A stretch of 64,000 nt of DNA, from contig VTPC01000994.1 in the NCBI GenBank assembly GCA_011009095.1, forward strand, positions 1-64,000, written 5' to 3'. Origin of the DNA: Ignelater luminosus (lineage: Eukaryota; Arthropoda; Insecta; Coleoptera; Elateridae). The position numbers and the translations under genes are program-made. Positions 47,170-57,658 of the stretch are shown piece after piece (position 1 is the stretch's first letter; the number at the start of each line of letters is the position of its first letter). Below the pieces are notes generated by a model. It did no database searches. It was not told the origin of the DNA and saw only the letters and a program-made list of their open reading frames with translations.

Positions 47170-47794
47170 TCTTCTATTCATTTCTGTCTAATGCGTTTTC
47201 TCTCCAATTTCCAATCTTTAAAACCTCCATGTCCTGCAGACCTTGTGTCTTCTACTTCATTCTTGGTCTTCCCCTTTCACGTTTACCACCCTAGTTCATT
47301 TCCAAAATGCGACGAGGAGTTCTGTATGATGTTTGCCTTATCAAGCGTCCCAATCACTTTATTCGTTGCGCCTTAATTACCCCCACAATGTTCGGCTTCT
47401 AATATAGGTCTCGTAAATTTTGTTTCGTTCTTCTTAACATCTACCTTTTATGGATTCTTCTTAGTATCCTTCTTTCCAATACTGCTGTTCGCAACTCGTC
47501 ACTTTTATCTAGTGCCCATGTCTCACTTGCGTATGTGACAACTGGCCTTATTAGGATTCTGTATATCAGTTCTTTTACCTTTCTTGATAGCACTTTACTT
47601 CCCAGTAACCCTCTCAGTATGTACGAGCTTTTGTTACCTGCGACTATTTTCGCTTGTATTTCTGTCTTATTTCCTGGGTTGCTGTCGAAGCATGTTCCAA
47701 AGTAAACAAATCCATCTACCTGTTTGAATTGTAAGCTTCTCTCTTCGCCGATCGGAAGCCTGAGATGGTTTTTTCCCCGGGCTCCTACCAGCAC
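47170..47794 (-). pseudogene. RTE-like ORF, C-terminal domain
   Basis: The frame 47,794-47,441 reads GEERSLQFKQVDGFVYFGTC, then NKTEIQAKIVAGNKSSYILRG, LSRKVKELIYRILIRPVVTY, ASETWALDKSDELR and LERRILRRIHKR. Fragments IVGVIKAQRIKWLGRLIRQT and GGKRERGRPRMK follow in other frames down to about 47,170. These are the standard post-polymerase motifs of this element type. Multiple stops and frame changes show decay. Confidence 0.85.
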
Positions 47795-47844
47795 TTGTCC
47801 ACGCCACCTTGTGTGAAGCGTTTACTAGTCGTATTGTTATTTCA

Positions 47845-48720
47845 TTAAGTACTAATTGGCTTCGTGTTATTTGCGTACGCCGGAAATTGATGTCTGCTGT
47901 ATAATATAAGACCTGCTGTGTTTACTGCTGTGTCACGAATCACCGTCTCCAGAACCTGGTTAAACAGGAGTGCTAATATGGGATTCCCTTGTCTGAGCAC
48001 TTTCTTGACTTCAAATTTATTTGTAAGCCTGTTGCTAACTTTGGCCGTATTTATTGGGTTTTGCAGAGTCATTTCTATTAGCCGGATCAGTTTCTTATTA
48101 ATGCCAAAATAAAGAAGTACGGAAAGAAGTTCCGTTCTTTGTATACTGTCATACGCTTGCCTATAATAGATGAATAGTATATGTGTGTCGACTTGTAGTT
48201 TCCAGCTTTTTGTTTGTATTTCCATTAACGTATATATCTGGTCCTTTACGGAAACCTGCCTGATATCCTCCTATTATGCTTTCTGCTTCTATGGATCGTT
48301 CATTTCTTAGGCATATGGCAACTATCTTGTGTGATATACTTTGTAGCGTAATGCTCCTGTAATAAAATTACTGCATCTAGTTTTTGGTCTTTTTTTGTGT
48401 ACCGGGCACATTATAGCTTTAGACTTTTTCTATTAGTTTTTGTATCTTTTCCTCCAACATTTTCCTTTCGTATTTTATGGCTTCTGCAACGATTGTGTCA
48501 TTTCCTCCACTCTTGTTGTTTTACAGATTCTTTATAAATTATTGTACTTCTTCTAAGTCTGGTGGGTGCATTTCTTTTTCATCTTCGTTTCTTTCTGGCG
48601 TGTGAGCTTGAGTTCGTCCTTCTTCTTTATCTTCCCCATTTAATAGTTTTCTGAAGTAATCTTCCCACGCTCTATCTTTGTTATAGTTATCTATTATCCG
48701 TCCTCCACTTTCTGTTCCTA
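47845..48720 (-). pseudogene. RTE-like reverse transcriptase with mutated active site
   Basis: Pieces upstream in mixed frames: EDYFRKLLNGE, PPDLEEVQ, NNKSGGNDTIVAEAIKYERK, then GGYQAGFRKGPDIYV. The frame 48,225-47,845 has DTHILFIYYRQAYDSIQRTE, INKKLIRLIEMTLQNP and VLRQGNPILALLFNQVLETV. Relatives have F-I-D-(F/Y)-x-Q-A-Y-D-S; here the first aspartate is Y. The AYADD box reads AYANN (47,866-47,877), so both catalytic aspartates there are N. With three active-site residues changed it could not polymerise DNA, independent of its frameshifts. Confidence 0.85.
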
Positions 48721-49049
48721 AAGCGATTGTTCTAGTTTGATATCCTGCTTTTAGCTTTTTTGTTTCTTAGGAGACATTTCTCACCTGTTTATTTCTGTGA
48801 TACTTCTTAATTTTTTCTATTTTTTCCTCTAGGTATTTTCTCTTTTTCTGTTCTGTCTGTACAACATTTTACATTTTCTTTTTGTCTGAGCCTGGTATCT
48901 CATTCTACTTTCTTCAGTTTTATCTCTTAGCATCTGCAGTCTTACTTCATTTCTCTTGTTTGTCTTCCTCTCACACTCCTGATCATGCCAATTTCTTGTA
49001 GGTTCTGCTACGATTGTTTGTATACTGTTTATTCCTTTTTTATAGCTTA

Positions 49050-49720
49050 AATTATATGTTCGCCTAGGACCTGCAATGCCCTTTTACCATTTACATAGGT
49101 AATGTCTTTTGTAATCTCTTTCACATAGTTTCTTTGCTCTTTATCTTTCTCTGTGATATTCCACTTAATTTTTGTTCGTCTTGTCTTTCCCTCTTCTGGT
49201 TCTCTTGGTATTTGTTGCACGAGTGTGATGCTCAGAAATGTTCTAATGTTGGAACTACATTGCTCTCTTCTGTGTTCAATAAGCACGTGATCTATCTGAT
49301 TAGTATACTCTCCGTTGAGAGCCCTCCAGGTCCCTTTGTGTATTTCTTTCCTCTTAAAGTATGTCTCTTCAAATCTAACAAACGCTTTTCATTTTTATTT
49401 GACGTCTCATGCAAGCTGTGGGCTCCTATAGTCGGTCTGTACTGTACCTCTCTTCCAATTTTTACTTTCATATCCCTTGGTATAATTTTTAGGTTATATT
49501 TTGGCAGCTTGACAAATTCCTGTTCCAGCGCTTTATAAAAATAGTTTATTCTGCCTTCTTCGGAATCTTCTGTCGGAGCATGGATGCTTATTGTGGTGAT
49601 TTTCTGATTTCTCCCTCTCAACTTGATTTTGCACATTATTTCACATATTGGTGTAAAATTTATTATACGAGGTGTGTGAGAAAAGTAATGAGACTGGCAA
49701 CACTGCGGGAGATCTGGCAA
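49050..49720 (-). pseudogene. RTE-like endonuclease domain (part 3' of the mariner)
   Basis: Minus-strand frame with INFTPICEIMCKIKLRGRN, then ISIHAPTEDSEEGRINYFYK, a degenerate GDMN-type box (RDMKVKIGRE) and PTIGAHSLHETSNKNEKRLL. A downstream frame to about 49,047 includes LIEHRREQCSSNIRTF, matching the D-H-V-L-I region. It encodes the APE-type nuclease that nicks target DNA. The N-terminal part of the domain continues beyond the mariner at 50,626-50,800, with degenerate WNVRT-like text and GTSFIINKTLKNA. Confidence 0.75.
49610..49666 (+). repeat. 57-bp direct repeat, left of the mariner
   Basis: It matches 50,568-50,624 at about 52 of 57 positions. It is part of the RTE-like endonuclease sequence (codes TPICEIMCKIKLRGR on the minus strand) and ends at the mariner's TA. 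Confidence 0.9.
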
Positions 49721-50565
49721 CGTTGTGTCTACCGGCCTGTGCTAAACCGGTTTGTTTATCGCTTTCACTTCCTCAGTCCGAGTTACAACTCCGTACAGCT
49801 AACACATTATTTTTGACAGCGCCATCAGTGAAATTGTGTTTTTGTTGTGTGTTACAGAAATGGAGCATCGGAATTTAGAGCAACGTTGTGCAATCAAGTT
49901 TTGTGTTAAACTTGGTGAATCCGCGAGTGTGACTTTTGAAAAGTTGAAACAGGTCTATGGGGAACAGTGCTTAGCAAGAGCACAAGTTTTCCGATGGCAC
50001 AAATCATTTTTGGACGGCCGAGAACACGTTGAAGATGAACCTCGCTCAGGGAGACCTTCAATTTCAAAAACTGACAAAAACGTTGAGCGTGTGAGGGCTC
50101 TTGTGAGATCAGACCGTCGTTTAACAATAAGGATGATGAGGGAACAGTTAAATTTAAACACTTTCACCGTGCATCAAATTTTGACAGACATCATGACAAT
50201 GCTCCGTGTCACACAGCAATTTCCATTAGTGAATTTTTGACCTCAAAACGCATTACTGTTGTTCCTCATCCCCCCTATTCACCTGATTTGAGTCCTTGTG
50301 ACTTTTTCCTTTTCCCGAAATTGAAACATGTCCTAAAAGGACGTCATTTTGGAACTCTGCAGAACATTCAAAAGACTGTGACCGACCAGTTAAAAGCCAT
50401 ACCAGTTGAAGACTTCCAGCGCTGCTATCAAGAGTGGGAACAACGACTCCGTCGGTGTATAGCTGCCCAAGGGAACTACTTTGAAGGGAATATCATTGTT
50501 GTTTGAAAAAAATAAAAACTTTGGTTAGTATGAAATCAGTCTCATTACTTTTCTCACATACTTCG
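49668..50565 (+). mobile_element. mariner family 2, internally deleted
   Basis: An 898-bp element with ~30-bp terminal inverted repeats CGAGGTGTGTGAGAAAAGTA (left) and the complement of CGAAGTATGTGAGAAAAGTA (right), flanked by TA at 49,666-49,667 and 50,566-50,567. It is unrelated in its termini to family 1. About 400 bp of the centre are missing compared with a normal 1.3-kb mariner. It is inserted in the endonuclease region of the RTE-like element. Confidence 0.95.
49860..50506 (+). pseudogene. mariner family 2 transposase with internal deletion
   Basis: The N-terminal DNA-binding part starts MEHRNLEQRCAIKFCVKL, continues KLKQVYGEQCLARAQVFRWH and GRPSISKTDKNVERVRALV, and reaches FTVHQILTD at about 50,190. 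The sequence then jumps directly to the second catalytic block HHDNAPCHTAIS in another frame, followed by PHPPYSPDLSPCDFFLF (third aspartate) and an end at 50,506. The linker and the first catalytic aspartate block are gone, so no active enzyme is possible. The layout matches the mariner group represented in vertebrates by FLJ37770-like proteins. Confidence 0.92.
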
Positions 50566-50567
50566 TA

Positions 50568-50624
50568 TCTTCCTCTCAACCTGATTTTGCACATTATTTG
50601 ACATATTAGTGTAAACTTTATTAT
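50568..50624 (+). repeat. 57-bp direct repeat, right of the mariner
   Basis: Partner of 49,610-49,666. It begins immediately after the mariner's right TA. The five differences between the copies mean the duplication is not fresh. The reading frame of the endonuclease is lost in this copy. Confidence 0.9.
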
Positions 50625-50830
50625 TTAGCATTTTTTAGTGTTTTATTTATTATAAAACTGGTTCCCAGCCTTCTGTCTTTTTCTCTACTATTGCACATCA
50701 AGAATTAGTCTATTTTCGATTTTTTATTTTTGTTTCTTGTAGTTTGATCATATTTTCATTTCGTGGGTTAATTGTTTTAGCGTTCCCAATTCAAATACGC
50801 AGACATTTATTTGAAGCAAATCTATTATGG

Positions 50831-53423
50831 CGCATCTATCATTATGCAAACAGATATTCAGTTGTGTGTAAAAAACAGCTGAGAATAGAAGGGTAAGTCA
50901 GCAGAAAATAATGTGTCGCCACATCAGTAAATACATTATCATCGGTTTTCCGCTTGTTTGATCTGTTTCATTGTTGCATATAAAAGCAAAATAATACCAC
51001 TTGATAATTTTAAGTGTTGTACACTGTACTGGTACAATATTATATTTAAAAATTTAATTTTATAATTAATAAAAGTAAGCAACTAAAGAAGTCACAATAT
51101 TCTGAAGTAAGGTAGAGATAAAAAATAAAGAAATTTAAAACAAGAAGAGGGAGAAGCAACAAGGTTCGAAAAAAAAATAATGAAGTTATCTAGCTAGCTG
51201 TATAAAATACAAACTTTTTATATTTCGTTTTCATTATAAACAAGACAAAAAAAATCTTTTATAAAACGTACTAAATTTTTGGTTCTTCTACATTCTTTTA
51301 AAAACCAACTTTCTAGCACCTAATACATTATTAACACCATTTCAGTGAATAACAGAAGATCGTTGAGACAAAAACGGTGTAGTCGAGCTTTCAGACAACT
51401 GCCTCCTGGAACCGCAACGTGTCTAGTAAATTCAGAATCGCGCAAGTTAAACAATACGTTTACGAAACTTCGCTGCGTAATACTTTCACAAGATCACTCA
51501 GCTTATCTCATCAAGGAGAATTTAACAAAATGTATAAAAGGTTCAAGTACTCAAAGACTCCTTTTTACCTCATCTCCTGAGGATTATTTTGAGGTCCGCT
51601 TAGATGTTCAAAGCATTTTATTATTAAAATATTAAACGGGGGATTTAAACAAGCTCCTTTAGAAACGAGTTGCTTGAAAGATTTTATTTTCTAAAAACGT
51701 TTGTAATGAAATTTTTATATTTCTTCTTGGTTATCTGACAATCGTTTCGTGTACTGCCGTTGTGTAAATGACAAACAAGGTAATTTTATTCGGCGTTTAA
51801 AAGAGTACTAAAAAGCACCTCTGTATTGTCTACATTGTCTGTAGTACATCAAAAGCACAGTAAAGTTCTGGTTGTGAAGTCTTAACATTGATGTATAAAA
51901 TAAGTACTCGTGCCAGTATAAAAAGCCATCAAGTGAGTAGAACATTTATGAAATAGGGCACTTCGAGCTTTTAACTATTGCAGACTAACATTACTGGTAT
52001 TGCCTTTTTATTACTACGATATTGTTCCTTTATTTTGCGACTCTGCCGATTCCGTCTACGCAACAGCTATCAAATACATACGAAACCTATAAATTCGGTA
52101 TTCTATGAGCTAGCACGAACTCAAATGACTGCATTTATATTAGTTGACGCTTGTAGCTTCAGAAGAATAGCGAAAACATCCAAGATTTCACTGCGTCGAT
52201 AATTTAGGGGAGGAAAAAAATTACATTAGGTTGACGTGAAAAAACGAATAAAACTAGTAACGACGTAATGTAACGCAAGTGGAGGAAACTAATTTGATTT
52301 TAAACTCATCTCCGCTCTAAAGCAATTCATCTTAACAAGAAAATTTTCAAAAGTGGCACAAATACAAGGAGACAAGAAGTGCGTAAAAATAGCTAGTGAG
52401 TGCTCCTCCAACCAGTGCTAAAACGTTTCTAGATTATAATGCAGGATGTGGGCGCATTATTCTCCAGAATGATGTGCAACGCCGTTTATCAGAATTAGCA
52501 TTCTGAATTTGATGGGTAACATAAACAATGGAAATTCGCAGACATAAATCCTGGGTACAATATTTGACAGCAAGTTAATAAAATCCAAACAGATTAGATT
52601 TGTACTCGGGGTAATTTATACGAGGATAAATGTCACACGGCAAACTGTATATAACACTACAAAGATGGTTTATTGGAGACTGTTTCTGATTTTAATAATC
52701 TCGACAAGTGCAAAACTTTCGTAATTTCAAATACTGATGGAAACAAGTTTTCGGTGCTGTTTAATATTTGTTGGTGGAAAAACTTATTGCAGATGTTACT
52801 TACTATACAGCAATTCTTGTTAAAATATGTCATATTTATATTTAGATGTTTTATGCTTTTATTATTGGAAAGATATTGAAATATTTTATTAATCCAACGA
52901 ATAAATTTAATTCAAATTTCATTTATTAATCGGGTTGTATTACAACATTGAAATGAGAGGTGAAAACTAAAATTTAAAAATCGATCCTGTATAGCAGAAA
53001 ATCTCCTGGTTCAACATAGATGATGTGATATCACACAAAATCTGATTATAAATATAAAAGATAGAGTGTCCTATTTAACAAAAATGATAGCAATTACAAT
53101 GGCGATTCTGTAGATTATCATGTGCAAAAGATTATCTACTGAATAGCTCAACAATGGTTTTTAATCAAGAAGGCTCAAAATCTTGTCTGCAAAAGTAAAT
53201 CATTAAAAATTCCTTTAATTAATACAAGCAATTTAATAGTGCTGAAGTGGTTTAGTTCAGACCCCTATTTATAGTGGTGCCGTCCAGTGCCCCTCAACAT
53301 ATGTAAATATTATAACATGTTGAGTGCAGATTGCATCTGGTGGATAGAAGGTTCATTGTGTGACATCTCTAAATGCTTAATTGAAACTTCTTGTAAATAG
53401 TAGCAGATAAGGTCCTATAGACA
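50831..53423. other. AT-rich stretch, nothing recognised
   Basis: Short frames at 51,345-51,635 (+) and 51,978-52,202 (+) show no domain. No repeats of note were seen. Confidence 0.45.
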
Positions 53424-53497
53424 TATAAAATACCAGTAGTTGTTGTCTTCACAGTTCAACCAGCGAGATATTTACAGCAGAAGAGCAGCAGGTCAAC
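53424..53497 (+). promoter_or_regulatory. candidate Pol II core promoter and first exon
   Basis: TATAAAA at 53,424-53,430 is followed 29 bp later by an initiator-like TCACAGTTC (putative start A at 53,453). About 45 bp further on, 'caac|GTGAGTGAGT' at 53,498 resembles a splice donor. No ATG occurs between start and donor, so exon 1 would be untranslated. The spacing is right for an insect core promoter or a retroelement LTR. No downstream coding exon was identified, so this is tentative. Confidence 0.35.
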
Positions 53498-53629
53498 GTG
53501 AGTGAGTATCCAAGAGTTAGTAAGTACACCGGTAAGATATAAAGGTGCCCTGCCCTATCGTCCACTTAACTTGCCTTCTGCTCACCGCCCTAACTACTTT
53601 ACCATACCGCCGCCTCCTTTTCCTCTCTC

Positions 53630-53835
53630 GGAACTTGAGGTGTAACTGTCGGCGTTGGTGTTAGAGACGGTCCGTCGTATCTGGGTGGTACCGATTCCGC
53701 CCTAACTTCCCTGGCGCTTGAGGCATGACTGTCGTCGTTGACATTAAAAACGGTCCGTTGCCGATCACCCTCAGAGCCTGCCGCCCGATATCGGCGTTGG
53801 CGTTAGAGACGGTCCATCGTACCTGGGCAGTACCG
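53630..53835. repeat. imperfect tandem repeat, two to three units
   Basis: The core 'ggcgttggtgttagagacgg' (about 53,650) recurs diverged as 'cgtcgttgacattaaaaacgg' minus one base (about 53,732) and as 'ggcgttggcgttagagacgg' (about 53,792). A preceding 'cttgaggtgtaactgtcg' recurs as 'cttgaggcatgactgtcg' about 82 bp on. The region is clearly GC-richer than the window. Frames on both strands are open for short distances but resemble nothing known. Confidence 0.65.
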
Positions 53836-56163
53836 TTACCCATCAACCTGACCATCCCCTTTTCACGGCACCGTATTCATTCCGTAACCCGTACATTTAA
53901 ATTTGGATTAAGCGAGATCCTTATATTTGGATTTTGCAAAACATCGCAGAGAGTGTCCCATCTAATGACATTACGCTTTCTACTATCCTCGCAATATTAT
54001 CATCTTTCGTCTAAATAAATTAAACTTGCTCGATTATATTTGTTTGATTCATGTCACGGCCTCCAGTAACTGCAGGCCAATAATGGTCCCGCCAACCCCT
54101 TTCACCTCTGATCTCGTATGCGTACTTATTACTAAGGGAGAAGACGCACCCAGCCGCAGAGATTTTCTCTACCGTACTGCTTCCCTCGCTCTTCCTAATC
54201 TATTCTCCCAAATAACACCACCTCTGTTGTCACGTCTTCGCACCTATTCTTTAATTATGAATCGCTTTTCCAGACATGTTCTGTCCGTTTTCTGCTAGCT
54301 GACCTGAGCGGCCTGGGTTTACGCTTCGTCAGGATATCGTGCCTAACACCTCACCGCCGGCGAACGAGACATATCAACATGGAAGGGCCCGTATAATAAC
54401 GACGGCTGAAGTAATTGGTTCCTGTACAACCAACCTTCTGGCTTACACGCACCGTTCCCGCTGGCTGCACGACTTGGGTAGAGTTAGTAAAGTTGAGCTT
54501 GTAAACGTGCTTGTATGTATATTTGGTGTGCCGCTTATTCTAATAGATAATGCTTGGTGTATGTTGCCGTTTTATTTTTTAAATCCTATAGCAGTATCTT
54601 TCCAGCTAATCGACCCCTGGAGTTACCGGTTTCCACTGTAGCTACCCGGTGAGCCCTGGTCTGACCGCATCAAGAACGAGGCGGGAGACTAATCGTCGTA
54701 ACAAATCTGGAGCCCAAGCACCAAGCGAGCAGAGGAAACAAAACGTCACATGTTCTGGCAGCAATAAACTAAGAGTAAAAAAATACTGTAATATAAGAAT
54801 TTGTATTCTAGAATCAAGAATCTATAGGATGCCTAGTTTAAAAGTAAAAGAAGATAGGTACATCATGCTTTAACGGAATTCTTTATAGAGTTGCTAATGG
54901 TTTTAAAACAAAAGGGTTTCTACAACTTTCTGCAACAATATGTTTTGATATTTTTACAAACAGCACGAATCATTGAAACAATGAGCCATAGACGTAATTG
55001 AACTTGAAACGATTTTTAGTATTTGTTCTTCTTTTTTTTCTTAAACAGATACTGTCTCAAACATTCGTCTAATTAGTTAATAAAAACTCCATTCTTGTTC
55101 TGCAAATTAGTCTCTACAAGCAGTCTCTAATTTGAATTTCATAAGACGTTTTACAATCTGAGTACACATGCTGTGAATTTAGCAAGACTAACACTAACAT
55201 TTGCTGCTTCACAAAAATTTCACCAAATTCAATAATGGTAAGAAAACGATACGTCACTCATTTAACAGAGTTAGACCAACATCAGCAACATTTTGATACG
55301 AGTTATTGTAATTCATGCATCCCCCACTACAATACTCTTCTAAACCGTTCTTCCTTTTAAACCAGCCTGTATTGAGGTATATGCCGTAAAAACCGCGTTA
55401 GACTTTGAATGTAGTTTGTGAAAGTTGGTTGGAAATTAGACAACAACTGGGCAAAAAAGCACCTGTCATGCAGAATAGACAAATATACTCGTCCTCATTT
55501 ACTTTTTCTATCAAACAAAGGTTTAAAAGAAACACGATAGATTATTCAAAAAAAATTTTATTTCATTAAACCCCAACTAGCAAAACTTTTGGCATTTTTA
55601 GTCTAAATAATTTCCGTGTAGTATTTAGGGTTTGCTGTTAAAAAATAAAGCAATAAAGTTGTTCTTAGTTATATCAGTACCGAAGCAATAAGATTTTCCT
55701 GGCCGGCAGGTTTATAGTGGACGGTCCATGGGTGGCAGATTTTAAGGAGTTTACTCTCTTAGTAGTAGACGGTCTTCTAGAAGTAATCTCGAAGCCGGCG
55801 GCACTGCTAAGCTTAAATGCTGGCAAATTGTAAATAGTAGTAATAACAAAGGTCTGGGTCCAGGTCAACTTAGGTTTATTCAAAGCCACGTCAATACGCC
55901 AATGTTGGTGACAGTAAATATATGAAGACGGTTAGTTAGAAGTGTTGGTGATTTGTGTAAACGGTATGTTCTGTTTCATCTTACCAGTCGGTTTTTTTAC
56001 TTTGATGCGGAACGTAAACTTTTCGAAGCAAAACGTAAAACTAGATTTAAAAGCAGAATGCAGACTATATGCAGGCGGTTTTCGGACTATCACCCCGTCA
56101 CCAGGTCGGGGCCCTAAAGACGCTACTCCCCTGTTTGCTGTACTATGTATTGAATACCGCAGC
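53836..56163. other. mixed-composition stretch, no recognised gene
   Basis: 53,840-54,760 and 55,680-56,160 are GC-richer and look like diverged repeat sequence, perhaps pieces of a larger element that the mariner at 56,166 later entered. A minus-strand frame at 55,674-55,889 (71 codons) ends with THGPSTINLPARKILLLRY; no family recognised. Confidence 0.4.
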
Positions 56164-56165
56164 TA

Positions 56166-57437
56166 CGAGGGCGGTTCAGTAAGTACCCGTGTTTGACGAC
56201 AGAAGGCGTTTCTGAGGGAAGTTGGTGTTATCATCGTGTGCTGCCATCTATCAAACGACGGTATAACAAATTGCAGACTGATTGATAGGTTAGTTTGGAT
56301 TTGACAGCCATTTGAGTAAGACGTGTTTCGTGATTTTAGCTAAGATGGAAAAAGAGCAGTGTCGTTCGGTAATTCGCTTTCTGGTTTTGGATGGGAAGAA
56401 ATGCGAGGAGATAAAAGCAAAGTTGGATGCTGTTTATGTGGACACTTCGTCATCTATGACCACAGTTAGATATTGGTTCAACGAATTTAAACGTGGGCGA
56501 ACATCCGTTTTTGATGAGGAGCGACCAGGACGCCCGGCAGACGTGGTTACCGAGGAAATCATTCAAAAAGTCCACGACATGATTCTCGCTGATCGACGAA
56601 CGAAAGTGCGTGAAGTAGCAGAGGCCGTAGGTGTGTCGACCGGAACGGCAATTAATATTTTGCATGATAAGTTGGCGATGAAAAAATTGTCGGCGCCATG
56701 GGTGCCGCGATTGCTAACGGTGGACAACAAGCGGATGCGGTTGTTAACTTCGAAGCAGTGTTTGGAGAAATTTAAGCGAAATCCGAAGGAGTTTTTGCGT
56801 CGAGTTGTCACCGTTGATGAAACCTGGATTCATCATTACACACCAGAAACTAAGCAACAATCAAAATAATAAATTTCGCCAGGTGAATCTGCTCCAAAGA
56901 AGGCGAAGATGGTTCCATCGGCCGCAAAGGTCATGGCGACGATTTTTTGGGATGTGAACGGCGTCATCCTCATGGATTTTTTAGAAAAAGGAAGAACGAT
57001 CACTGGACAACACTACAGTGAGTTATTAGACAGGTTCGACAAAAAATTGAAAGACACACGGCCGCATTTGGCGAAACAGAAGGTGCTGTTTCACCACGAT
57101 AACGCACCAGCACATTCATCCGGAGTTGTCGCCGCCAAACTGCATGAATTGCGTTATGAATTGCTGCCGCACCCCCCGTATTCACCCGATCTGGCTCCCT
57201 GCGACTTTTTCTTGTTTCCTAGCATGAAGAAATGGCTCGCGGGAAAAAACTTTAGCTCAAACGAGGAAGTCATCGCCGAGATAGAGGCGTATTTTGGAGA
57301 GTTCGACAAATCCTATTTTTTGGAGGGGTTAAAAAAATGGCAGGAACGTTGGGAGAAGTGTATATTTCTAAAAGGAGACTATGTTAAAAAATAAAAAAAA
57401 AATTTTGAAAAAACGGGTACTTATTGAACCGCCCTCG
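56166..57437 (+). mobile_element. mariner family 1, copy 3
   Basis: A 1,272-bp element with the family-1 termini and TA at 56,164-56,165 and 57,438-57,439. Compared with copy 2 it lacks 22 bp just inside the 3' terminal repeat (the 'ttgtgtcttcatttctaac' part), which also trims the inner three bases of that repeat. It shares the 'acttattgaac' variant with copy 1. Confidence 0.97.
56345..57394 (+). pseudogene. mariner transposase, one frame with two adjacent stops
   Basis: From MEKEQCRSVIRF to the final stop at 57,392-57,394 is a single register of 349 codons, the normal mariner length. The only breaks are two consecutive TAA codons at 56,867-56,872, where copies 2 and 4 have glutamine followed by R or W. 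Catalytic residues are all present: D158 in VTVDETW, D252 in HHDNAPAH and D287 in CDFFLF, giving 34 residues between the last two (D,D34D). The linker WVPRLLT and the YSPDLAP box are intact. This is the best-preserved copy in the window. As it stands it makes only the N-terminal DNA-binding half. Confidence 0.95.
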
Positions 57438-57658
57438 TATATACCGATTTATGAGATTATTTCTTTGTTAACCGATAAACAATCAAGCGTGACTATTCTT
57501 AGTGTACTTAAGTATTTGCTGTGCCCTCTTCCTATCAGATAACGTAAATATATTTGTGTGCCTTGACGATTTTGTATAGGTATTGTAAACCAGATATTTG
57601 GACCAGTGAAATGCAAACTGAAGAAGTAGTTTTGTTTTTTTTTGTTTTTGTTTATGAA

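Larger units (their letters stand above)
47150..50830 (-). mobile_element. RTE-like non-LTR retrotransposon, interrupted by a mariner
   Basis: Minus-strand endonuclease-reverse transcriptase element. From 5' to 3' it has an endonuclease start near 50,800 (diverged), the mariner at 49,668-50,565, endonuclease remainder to about 49,050, a linker with DRAWEDYFRKLLNGE and GGNDTIVAEAIKY (48,480-48,700), polymerase to 47,830, and the C-terminal YASETWALDK region with a degenerate GGKRERGRPR tail to about 47,170. The protein order fits the insect RTE/craniofacial-development-protein-2-like endonuclease type. Confidence 0.8.

Noticed and set aside
54339-54641. Open frame of 100 codons in a GC-richer region, considered as an LTR-element polyprotein part
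   Set aside because: No protease, integrase or polymerase motif and no paired LTRs seen.
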